The notes under the pieces: generated by a model
Database searches by the model: none
What the model was told of the DNA's origin: nothing
Seen by the model: the letters and a program-made list of their open reading frames with translations, nothing else
Part shown: in pieces, positions 1-6,046 of the stretch
Position numbering within the stretch: the first letter of the stretch is position 1
Layout of the letters: every line of letters starts with the position of its first letter
NCBI GenBank assembly: GCA_947311175.1
Contig: CAMZKK010000097.1
Location: 1-9,097, forward strand
Length of the DNA: 9,097 bases
Direction of reading: 5' to 3'
DNA from: an uncultured Planctomycetota bacterium
GTDB lineage: Bacteria > Planctomycetota > SZUA-567 > JAFGNG01
Translations under genes and position numbers: made by a program

Positions 1-105
1 AACTTCATCTCATAAATATACTTCAAAATAGATTTTAAGCAAATGATGGTGATTTAGTAGAGGTTTAAAAACAATTATAGCGGTTGGTAATAAGGAATAA
101 TCTTA

Positions 106-2469
106 ATGAAAAAATATATAAAAATGGCAAAACAAATAATGATTGTTTTTTTAGTAGGATGTGCTGTTTTAATTTTGTCACGCCCGAATGGGGTTTGTGC
201 TGAAAACCCACAAAAAAATAAATTGCCATTGATTAGTAAGATAGTATCTAAGGAAAAAAAATCCGTTGTCTTTAATAAAAAAGCAGTAGAAGTATTCCCA
301 CGTGACCTCACTGCTCGTGAAGCAAGTATGGATTTTCTTGAAATTTTACCAAAGAACGAATTGTTTTATTTTGAAAGTTCTAATGGACAAATTTTAAAGG
401 AGGAATATCGCAATTCCTCAATCGCTAAACTATTAAACGAGAAATCAATAGTCAATTTTTTGAAAAAAAATGACTTATCTTTATCAAACTTGTTTGTCGA
501 TTTACCAAAAGAATATTCTGAAAATGGAACGGTTGTAATTAACGAGCTTTATCTAAGCATCATCAAAGAGTTTGTTGGGTTAAAGGGGCGAGTTGCTCTT
601 GTTGGATATAGATTGGATGATAAAAACGTATCTTGCTTTATTGTAAATATTGGTGGGAAACGCAAAGCAATCTTTGATTCTTTACAGAAAATTATAAACA
701 AAAGGATTGAGGATAATCCCGAATTGATTTTGAGAGCGTCTAAACACAATGACGATTATATTGATAAAATTTATTCCGGTACAGGCACAAAGAGACAAGA
801 GATAGCTTTTGGGTTTATTAAAAATGTTTTTGTTTTGTCTAACAATTTTTCTTTTTCTGAAAAGTTACTTGCTAGCAGCAAATCAATGAAAGATCAAGAT
901 TGTCTTGCCGATGAAAAAGCGTGTAGATATTTAGATTCAAATACTGATACAAACAGCCAATTGCGAGGTTATATTAATCTAAAAAATATTAAAAAACTTG
1001 ATAATAATAGCAAGGATGCAAATTACGATATTAGCATTGTTTCTGATATTGCCAGTCAACTTGCAATTTACTATGATTTAAGCGTTGTCAACAATGCGGT
1101 TGTTGAGCATATAACAATTCCAACCCCAAGCAATCAAAGCACAGCAACTCTGGCGAATAGAATAAATTTAATAATTGAGAAAGACTCAAAATTAAATAGT
1201 AAAACTCTTTACTCAACAAAGTTGATGCCAATAAGTACATCTCTCTATCTTGCGTTTAAGGTAAATCCTTTAGCGCTCATTAGTTTGTTATCAGAAAACA
1301 CTCTGTTCGGAACCTCAACTTTTTCTCAACAAATTAGCAATATAAGAGGTAACTTTTTTATTGATAGTTTGAAAGAGCTGTCTGATGGTGGAGGTGAAAT
1401 TTTTGATGGTGAAGTATCATTTGGTTTAATTGGTCAATCTCAAAACGAATCTTCAGATTGGATAATGTCATTTCCACTAAAAGACGAAATGAATCTTTTG
1501 GGCATCTTGCAAAATATTAACAATAAACCATTAAGGATAAACAATGTTGATGTTTATACCAAATCTACTGATATTAATGGCAAATCATCAGCATGGGCAA
1601 TTTTCAGGGCTTCGGAGCCGTCATTTAGAAATTTAGGAAAAAGCTTTTTGGTTTGTTCTTCCTCTCCTAAGGTTATGGCAAGAATTATCGAACGTATTGT
1701 TGGCGGACAGGCATCATTGCTTTTGAATGAAGATTTTATCAAGCAGATTGATTTGATTAATGATAAACGTTCAATGGTATGTTATTATAATATGGCAAAT
1801 GCGGTTAGTTCAAATTATCCAAATAATTTGAGAAATAACTTTAGTCTATCTTTTCCAAAATCTCAAATTCATGCCATTCCTTCACTTTCTGTAATTAGTA
1901 AATATCTTTTTGGGGTGTCAATATATATGAGTGCGAGCGATGATTATGGAATAAGGTTTGGTTGCTCTTCACCAATTGGTGTTTTGCCAACGGTTGGTAT
2001 CGCAAAGCTGTTGTCAGCTCCTGTCGAGATTAGGAATAAAGAGTTTAATGCAATTATAAAAGAAAGAAAGAAGATATCCATACTCAACCTTGCTCTTCAG
2101 GAATATGCAACCCTCTACGGAAAATTCCCTGATTCTTTAACTCGGTTGCGTGACAAAGAAGCCCTTAGTAAATTATTGCCGGAGGGTAAAAATCTAAATG
2201 AATTACTAACTAATTCAGCAGCGGTTTATCGAATTGGAAAAGATGATGCGAGAGAAGAGTCATGGCGTTATGTTTCAGGTTTGCGACCAAGTGATGTTAC
2301 TTCTACAATAATACTTTATAATAAAAAACCATTCCACTATAAGTATAGAACAGAGGCAAAGAAAATCTATGAACCGTTTTATATGGTGCTTACAATCGGT
2401 GGTGATATAAAATTGTATTCTAAAAATGTGTTTGAAAAAAAGATTAAACCTACAATCAATAATTACTAA
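106..2469 (+). CDS. Large exported protein, DUF3352-like tandem modules with a pseudopilin-like C-terminal domain
   Basis: I do not recognise a named gene. The ATG at 106 is preceded by AAGGA (92-96) at a 9-nt spacing. Residues 1-32 form a Sec signal (MKKYIKMAKQ, then a hydrophobic run) with a plausible cut after VCA (30-32). LVGC at 16-19 also fits a lipobox, but hydrophobic residues continue beyond it. Two similar modules follow, about 77-300 and 367-562. Each ends in a strand of the 'FVLSNN / FLVCSSSP' type, then a helix, then a 'leucine-x-acidic' segment (LADEKACRYL; LLNEDFIKQI). This is the pattern I associate with DUF3352-type exported proteins; that match is inference. Residues from about 650 to 787 resemble a prepilin globular domain (LQEYATLYGKFPDSLTRL, later a conserved-looking strand, LTIGGDIKLYS) without an N-terminal methylation motif. 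It probably acts in the periplasm or on the cell surface; its role is unknown. It is first in a tight gene row, 22 nt before phoU. Confidence 0.85.
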   Translation: MKKYIKMAKQIMIVFLVGCAVLILSRPNGVCAENPQKNKLPLISKIVSKEKKSVVFNKKAVEVFPRDLTAREASMDFLEILPKNELFYFESSNGQILKEEYRNSSIAKLLNEKSIVNFLKKNDLSLSNLFVDLPKEYSENGTVVINELYLSIIKEFVGLKGRVALVGYRLDDKNVSCFIVNIGGKRKAIFDSLQKIINKRIEDNPELILRASKHNDDYIDKIYSGTGTKRQEIAFGFIKNVFVLSNNFSFSEKLLASSKSMKDQDCLADEKACRYLDSNTDTNSQLRGYINLKNIKKLDNNSKDANYDISIVSDIASQLAIYYDLSVVNNAVVEHITIPTPSNQSTATLANRINLIIEKDSKLNSKTLYSTKLMPISTSLYLAFKVNPLALISLLSENTLFGTSTFSQQISNIRGNFFIDSLKELSDGGGEIFDGEVSFGLIGQSQNESSDWIMSFPLKDEMNLLGILQNINNKPLRINNVDVYTKSTDINGKSSAWAIFRASEPSFRNLGKSFLVCSSSPKVMARIIERIVGGQASLLLNEDFIKQIDLINDKRSMVCYYNMANAVSSNYPNNLRNNFSLSFPKSQIHAIPSLSVISKYLFGVSIYMSASDDYGIRFGCSSPIGVLPTVGIAKLLSAPVEIRNKEFNAIIKERKKISILNLALQEYATLYGKFPDSLTRLRDKEALSKLLPEGKNLNELLTNSAAVYRIGKDDAREESWRYVSGLRPSDVTSTIILYNKKPFHYKYRTEAKKIYEPFYMVLTIGGDIKLYSKNVFEKKIKPTINNY

Positions 2470-2491
2470 ACAATAAATATGGAGAAAAAAA

Positions 2492-3250
2492 ATGCCGACA
2501 AAAGCAGCAATTAACAAACTTAAAAGAGATTTGATTATAATGGCTGAAATGTGTGAAAACGCTCTTAGCTCAGCCGTTATGGCGCTAATTGACCGGAATG
2601 AAGAACTTGCAGGAACCATGATTGATTATGATAATGAAATTGATGAAATGGAGTTGGCTGTTGATCGAGATTGTCTTCGGCTTCTTAGTGAGGGAGGACT
2701 GGGAGGGAAAGATCTTCGCTTTGTCGCAACCTCAATGAAAATTTCAAGTGATCTTGAGAGGATAGGCGACTATTCGGTTGAGATTTGCGAGCATGTTCTT
2801 TTTCTTGTTAGACAACGAACCTTGCTATCTGAAATTATTGACTTTTCTTCTCTTGTTGAACAATCTGGCCAAATAATGCGTGAGAGCATTAGAGCTCTTG
2901 TTGAAAATGACCATAAACTAGCATGGAAAATTATTGATGAACATTTAGTGATTCATGATGAAATGCATCTTGTTCTAAAGGAAGTGCTTGAAATTATGTA
3001 TGAAAATCCAGGCACTATTGAACGTTGTGTTCACATTTTAGCTGTATGTAAATCTCTTGAGCGGGTTGGAGATTTGGCAACCAATATTGCTGAAGAAGTT
3101 ATTTATTTGGTTGAAGGCAAGAATATTAGACATCATATTAAAGAATTGCATTCTGTTGGAAATAAAATATTTGAAGGCATTAAAATACAAACTTCTAAAC
3201 CCAATGAAGAAGAGATAGTTATTAAGTATAAAAAACGTTCTAGAAAATAA
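2492..3250 (+). CDS. phoU: PhoU family protein (phosphate signalling / transport regulator)
   Basis: This is a two-repeat PhoU protein of 252 residues, slightly longer than usual. Each repeat is a three-helix unit carrying the metal-binding signature: ERIGD at 89-93 in the first and ERVGD at 190-194 in the second. Each signature is preceded by a PhoU-type helix (GGKDLRFVATSMKISSDL; HILAVCKSL). In studied bacteria PhoU is cytoplasmic, binds metal clusters, and restrains the PstSCAB phosphate transporter and the PhoR kinase. No pst, phoB or phoR gene is in this window, so its partner here is unknown; some lone PhoU-domain proteins serve Na/Pi symporters instead. The C-terminus from about 232 is an extra basic tail ending KKRSRK. 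The start is supported by GGAG at 2481-2484, 7 nt before the ATG. It sits 22 nt after the exported-protein gene and 5 nt before the NFACT-R gene. Confidence 0.9.
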   Translation: MPTKAAINKLKRDLIIMAEMCENALSSAVMALIDRNEELAGTMIDYDNEIDEMELAVDRDCLRLLSEGGLGGKDLRFVATSMKISSDLERIGDYSVEICEHVLFLVRQRTLLSEIIDFSSLVEQSGQIMRESIRALVENDHKLAWKIIDEHLVIHDEMHLVLKEVLEIMYENPGTIERCVHILAVCKSLERVGDLATNIAEEVIYLVEGKNIRHHIKELHSVGNKIFEGIKIQTSKPNEEEIVIKYKKRSRK

Positions 3251-3255
3251 CAAAG

Positions 3256-4227
3256 ATGACTGAAGGCATAAATAAAAATAAATTTGCATCTAACAAAGAA
3301 AGACCACGTGCCACTGACGATGGTCTTTCTTTTTTGAATGACCTTAAAAAAACAGCAGAAAAAAAGCTAAAAAAAGAAAAGAAAAGAATTGTTAATCTAC
3401 AGGGAGATTTGACGGAATGTGATTCCATCCCATTGATTCGCAAAACGGCAGAGCTATTAAAGGCAAATTTAAAACAGATAAAAAGAGGAATGAAATCTAT
3501 TGCTGTCGATGATTTTTTTTCAAACAAAAACGATAAATTTATCATTGAACTTGATTGTTCACGTCCGGCACGAGAGCAAGTAAATCGACTTTTTAAAAAG
3601 GCTAAAAAATTAGAAAAAAGTGAAGATAAATTAAATACACAAATTGAACTTGCAAATGATAGGATAAAAAATATTTCAGAATTTATTTCTAAAATAGAAA
3701 TAATAAGTGATGAGAAAAATAATCTTGAGCTATTGGATAAGTTGTTGGTTGAAGCAAAAGAAATAGGGATAACAACCGTTAGCAAATGTTCTTCTACAAA
3801 ACAAGGTATTAGTAAAAAGCAATCGGTTGTTGATAGTTTAATGAAAAGTGTTCGCAAATTTAAGAGTTATGATGACTTGGATATATTTGTAGGAAAAAGT
3901 AATCGAGATAATGACATTTTATCATTTAGGATTGCAAAGGGAAATGATTGGTGGTTTCATATTGCCCCTTGTGCAGGTAGTCATGTCTTGGTAAAAAATG
4001 ATGGTAGAGATAGTCTTCCTCAAGAAACCATGCTTGATGCTGCATCCTTAGCAGTATATTATAGTAAGATGAGGGGGGCAACGCAAACTGATGTGCATTA
4101 TACCCAAGCTAAAAATGTTAGACGAATAAAAGGTGCTCCTCCGGGTAAGGTTAGATTAGAACGAAACAAGACATTAAGGATTAGGATAGAGGAAAATAGA
4201 TATGATAGAATATTTGCAAAGAAATAA
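3256..4227 (+). CDS. NFACT-R (DUF814) RNA-binding domain protein, lacking the NFACT-N domain
   Basis: The protein matches the C-terminal half of RqcH/NFACT (FbpA/Fibronectin-binding A, Tae2) proteins, which act in ribosome-associated quality control. Residues 30-75 are a lysine-rich helix ending in RKTAELLKANLKQIKRG, like the NFACT middle region. Residues 96-150 (LDCSRPAREQVNRLFKKAKK and onward) are the second coiled-coil arm. Residues 205-312 are the NFACT-R domain, with FVGKSNRDNDILSFRIA (211-227), DWWFHIAPCAGSHV (231-244) and the YTQAKNVRRIKGAPPGKV block (282-299). The roughly 200-plus-residue N-terminal NFACT-N domain and the HhH region of full RqcH are absent, so Ala-tail synthesis by this protein alone is not expected; RNA or ribosome binding is the safest inference. 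The ATG at 3256 lies 5 nt after the phoU stop with only a poor Shine-Dalgarno, suggesting translational coupling. A terminator-like hairpin lies inside codons 14-27. The last 26 nt overlap the next gene. Confidence 0.85.
   Translation: MTEGINKNKFASNKERPRATDDGLSFLNDLKKTAEKKLKKEKKRIVNLQGDLTECDSIPLIRKTAELLKANLKQIKRGMKSIAVDDFFSNKNDKFIIELDCSRPAREQVNRLFKKAKKLEKSEDKLNTQIELANDRIKNISEFISKIEIISDEKNNLELLDKLLVEAKEIGITTVSKCSSTKQGISKKQSVVDSLMKSVRKFKSYDDLDIFVGKSNRDNDILSFRIAKGNDWWFHIAPCAGSHVLVKNDGRDSLPQETMLDAASLAVYYSKMRGATQTDVHYTQAKNVRRIKGAPPGKVRLERNKTLRIRIEENRYDRIFAKK
3295..3335 (+). terminator. Strong intrinsic-terminator hairpin inside the 5' end of the NFACT-R gene
   Basis: AAAGAAAGACCA (3295-3306) pairs perfectly with TGGTCTTTCTTT (3321-3332), a 12-bp stem. 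It is extended by CGT (3307-3309) with ACG (3317-3319) across a bulged A at 3320, leaving a 7-nt loop. The stem runs into six T residues (3330-3335). It would end transcription coming from phoU, yet it lies 40-80 nt inside a convincing coding region. It may therefore be an attenuator that translating ribosomes open. The structure is seen directly; its activity is inferred. Confidence 0.7.
4188..4193 (+). promoter_or_regulatory. Ribosome binding site for the HEAT-repeat gene, inside the NFACT-R gene
   Basis: AGAGGA lies 8 nt before the ATG at 4202. It sits within the last codons of the NFACT-R gene, so the two genes overlap by 26 nt and are probably translated in a coupled way. It supports 4202 as the true start, which also gives a complete signal peptide. 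Confidence 0.65.
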
Positions 4228-4834
4228 GTTTTCTTTTTTTCTAATCAGTGGAATTATTGCGGTTACTGTTTTCGTAGGTTGCAATAGCGGTGCAAAGCCT
4301 TTTGTCTCTAAAGGAAGGAAGAAAAAAACTTTAAATAAAGCTAGGTTTTCTAAGTTTTTTCATAGGGGAATAGTTAAGAAAACGAAGAAAAAATCTCTGT
4401 CAGAGAAGCTCAGAAAATATGATGTAGCGTCAATTCTCCCTCATAAATCAGCATTTTCATCATTGATGAAAAGGGTTACTCCTAAGATGGTGCCGGTATT
4501 ACCTAATAATAATCCAGTGGAAAATTTAGAAAAGGTTGAATTTACAAATCAGCAAATATTGCAAGCAGGAGATTATGCAAATCTCTTACTTGGCAATATG
4601 GATTATAAAAAAAGAAAGATTGCTTTCCAAAAATTATTTCGAAGTTTAGACCCGAAGGCTGAGAACGCCTTGATTTTGATTCTTAACACCAGTTCCGATC
4701 CATTCTCTCAATATTGCATTTCTCTTTTATCTAAACTTAATACAAAAAAATCAAATTGGGCACTCAAAGATTCATTAGCAGATTCCAGACCTACAGTTAG
4801 GGCTTTGGCATTAATTGAACTCATTAAAAAATAA
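4202..4834 (+). CDS. N-terminal part of a probable HEAT-repeat lipoprotein, ending at a premature TAA
   Basis: This gives 210 residues before the stop. Residues 10-26 are a hydrophobic signal followed by Cys27 (VTVFVGCNSG). This resembles a lipobox with Phe rather than Leu at -3, so a lipid-anchored envelope protein is likely. Residues 31-69 are strikingly basic (many Lys-Lys and Arg-Lys pairs), probably a flexible linker. From about 115 onward paired helices of HEAT type begin (QILQAGDYANLLLGNMDYKK, ALILILNTSSDPFSQYCISL, SNWALKDSLADSRPTVRALA), each about 30-37 residues apart. HEAT repeats usually form a protein-binding solenoid; the partner is unknown. The gene overlaps the NFACT-R gene by 26 nt. 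On its own the fragment would have only about two and a half repeats and end in the middle of one, so it is probably not a complete protein. Confidence 0.7.
   Translation: MIEYLQRNKFSFFLISGIIAVTVFVGCNSGAKPFVSKGRKKKTLNKARFSKFFHRGIVKKTKKKSLSEKLRKYDVASILPHKSAFSSLMKRVTPKMVPVLPNNNPVENLEKVEFTNQQILQAGDYANLLLGNMDYKKRKIAFQKLFRSLDPKAENALILILNTSSDPFSQYCISLLSKLNTKKSNWALKDSLADSRPTVRALALIELIKK
4832..4834 (+). other. In-frame premature stop codon (TAA) splitting the HEAT gene
   Basis: The TAA sits between AAA-AAA and AGT in the reading frame that is otherwise open from 4202 to 5842. The six-A run before it (4826-4831) is a place where sequencing or replication slips. A slip there would shift the frame, however, and the downstream frame is unshifted, so a substitution fits better than an indel. 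Confidence 0.85.
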
Positions 4835-4888
4835 AGTCATGGAATTGGTAAACTTTGTTATGATGCATTTGCAAGGGATAAATCAAGT

Positions 4889-5842
4889 GTGGTGAAATGT
4901 GCTGCGGTAGTAGGACTTGGAGGATTGAGATATCAGAAAGCAAAAAAAAACTTATATGTTGCGGTGCAAAAGGGTGTTCCGATGGTTAGAATTTTATCTG
5001 CTTGGGCATTGTATGAAATGGGTGATGAATCGGGCAGGGTGTTTATTGAAAATATTGCAATGGCACAAGATCAAAGATTGAGCCCACAGGCAATGTCAAT
5101 AATTTCATTGTTTAAAGATCAACGTGTGGTTGACGTTTTGCTCAACTTGTTGGGTATAAAAGAACCTTGGGTGTGGATTCCAGCATATTTTTCTTTGCAG
5201 GAAATGCCTGATTCAATTCTCATTAATAAATTAGATATTCCCTATCCTGACATAAGAGAAGGCAAAAAATTTATCAAGACCATGCTTAGAGCTAGAAGAA
5301 GAGCTGCCCTGTTGGCCGTAGATATTAAAATGGAAGGAACGGAAAAAAACTTACAGACCCGTTATAGCTTAATAAATGAAATCGTTGCAAATGGTTATAC
5401 AAAAGAACTTAAGCTGATGAATAAAGTTCTTCGTAAAAATTTGTCTGTTAGGGCAATTGAGCCATTGATAAGAGGAATTGAGGTTGATGATAGAGAGGTT
5501 GCAAATAATTTTACTCAGACTTTATCAAAAATAGCAGAGGTTAATCATGTTTTACCATTTCCCTCAATCGGCAATGCAAAACAATGGCGAATATGGTGGA
5601 TCAAAAATTGTACAGCTAAGATGATTAAAGATTCACAACGCAAGAAGCCTATTGTTGTGATTAATAGTCCGGATGGGATTGATTACTTTGCAGCGCCAAA
5701 GGTAATGATTGTCCCGGGAGTTACTGTTGTAAAAGCAGAAAAATTATTCCACAAGCCACTTAAAGTTGTGGTCTCGTATAAAAATAAATTTTATTATATT
5801 AATCCAAATTCAACATTAACTACGGAATTTAGGAACAATTAA
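4889..5842 (+). CDS. C-terminal part of the HEAT-repeat protein
   Basis: This is the same frame as the 4202 gene and carries the rest of the solenoid. Repeat-like helix pairs are VVKCAAVVGLGGLRYQKAKK, PMVRILSAWALYEMGDESG, LSPQAMSIISLFKDQRVVDV and EPWVWIPAYFSLQEMP. A longer helical part then leads to WRIWWIKN, a Trp-rich end I have seen in exported HEAT proteins, and a beta-rich tail of about 65 residues. If expressed separately, possible starts are GTG 4889 (AAGGG at 4873-4877, spacing 11) or ATG 4982 (AAAAGGG at 4968-4974, spacing 7; about 286 residues). Neither would carry a signal peptide, so the product would stay in the cytoplasm, unlike the intact protein. The frame is open upstream as far as 4835. 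I therefore read this as the severed half of one gene rather than a gene of its own. Confidence 0.6.
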   Translation: MVKCAAVVGLGGLRYQKAKKNLYVAVQKGVPMVRILSAWALYEMGDESGRVFIENIAMAQDQRLSPQAMSIISLFKDQRVVDVLLNLLGIKEPWVWIPAYFSLQEMPDSILINKLDIPYPDIREGKKFIKTMLRARRRAALLAVDIKMEGTEKNLQTRYSLINEIVANGYTKELKLMNKVLRKNLSVRAIEPLIRGIEVDDREVANNFTQTLSKIAEVNHVLPFPSIGNAKQWRIWWIKNCTAKMIKDSQRKKPIVVINSPDGIDYFAAPKVMIVPGVTVVKAEKLFHKPLKVVVSYKNKFYYINPNSTLTTEFRNN

Positions 5843-5856
5843 ATACTGCATATTCC

Positions 5857-5863
5857 AAAGGAG
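5857..5863 (+). promoter_or_regulatory. Orphan Shine-Dalgarno-like sequence AAAGGAG
   Basis: This is a near-perfect ribosome binding site 15 nt after the HEAT-gene stop, with no ATG, GTG or TTG at a usable distance downstream. It may be chance, or the relic of a lost gene start. Confidence 0.3.
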
Positions 5864-5870
5864 AGATTTA

Positions 5871-5896
5871 GGGGAAGGTAATAAATATCCTTCCTT
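5871..5896 (+). terminator. GC hairpin after the HEAT gene, weak terminator candidate
   Basis: GGAAGG (5873-5878) pairs with CCTTCC (5889-5894), extendable by two G-U pairs to 5871/5896, around a 10-nt loop. The stem is followed by CTCATCAATATTTC rather than a T tract, so it is a poor intrinsic terminator. The T10 run at 5942-5951 is too far away to be its tail. Its place between two gene groups makes a transcription-end role reasonable. Confidence 0.35.
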
Positions 5897-5917
5897 CTCA
5901 TCAATATTTCAAAAAAA

Positions 5918-5952
5918 CAAAAAAAACATAGCAAATAATTCTTTTTTTTTTG
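5918..5952 (+). repeat. A-tract / T-tract inverted repeat
   Basis: C plus eight A (5918-5926) can pair with eight T plus G (5944-5952) across a 17-nt spacer. A further A7 run precedes it (5911-5917). Such tracts bend DNA and often lie upstream of promoters as UP-element-like sequence. Whether it acts as structure or as bent DNA cannot be told from the sequence. Confidence 0.4.
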
Positions 5953-5964
5953 TAATATATAGTA

Positions 5965-5973
5965 TGCTTAAAT
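5965..5973 (+). promoter_or_regulatory. Weak extended -10 promoter candidate for the barrel/FecR unit
   Basis: TGC followed by TTAAAT (4 of 6 matches to TATAAT) lies 74 nt before the barrel-gene start and directly downstream of the A/T tracts. The -35 position would fall inside the T run, with no good TTGACA match. TATAGT at 5958-5963 is another -10 option. It is listed because a promoter is expected in this gap. Confidence 0.25.
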
Positions 5974-5975
5974 TT

Positions 5976-5990
5976 CTTATTTTCAATAAG
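5976..5990 (+). repeat. Small perfect inverted repeat CTTATT-TTC-AATAAG
   Basis: Two 6-nt perfect inverted arms are separated by 3 nt, just downstream of the promoter candidate. It could be an operator-like site or a small leader hairpin, or chance in AT-rich DNA. Confidence 0.3.
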
Positions 5991-6046
5991 TCAATAGGTG
6001 AGTGAATAATTTATAGAAAAGTTGTATTCCGAGGAAAATTCAAATT

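Larger units (their letters stand above)
4202..5842 (+). pseudogene. HEAT-repeat lipoprotein gene interrupted by one in-frame TAA
   Basis: From 4202 to 5842 one frame is open except for a single TAA at 4832-4834, codon 211 of 546. Removing that stop joins the two halves without any change of frame. The residues flanking it (PTVRALALIELIKK, stop, SHGIGKLCYDAFARDKSS, then VVKCAAVVGLGGLRYQKAKK) keep the HEAT helix-pair spacing and resemble each other as successive repeats. A single base change from AAA, CAA or GAA would explain it. The alternatives are a sequencing error or two polypeptides made by re-initiation. TAA is the stop of every other gene in the window, so codon reassignment is unlikely. 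Confidence 0.7.

Noticed and set aside
1..105. Promoter or upstream gene tail before the first gene
   Set aside because: All three + frames close within the first 40 bases, and I see no convincing -35/-10 pair. It is too short to tell leader from gene end.
2275..2619. 114-residue open frame on the - strand across the first gene end and phoU start
   Set aside because: It overlaps two well-supported + strand genes and their junction, and its hydrophobic composition comes from AT-rich antisense reading.
3240..3857. 205-residue open frame on the - strand
   Set aside because: It lies opposite the NFACT-R gene, whose domain match is clear. Its translation is a Phe/Ser/Leu-rich shadow of Lys/Glu-rich coiled-coil codons, with no ribosome site.
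4832..4834. TAA read as a sense codon (alternative genetic code) or as programmed readthrough
   Set aside because: All six genes end in TAA at sensible places, often directly before the next gene. The context (TAA then A) is not a known leaky stop context.
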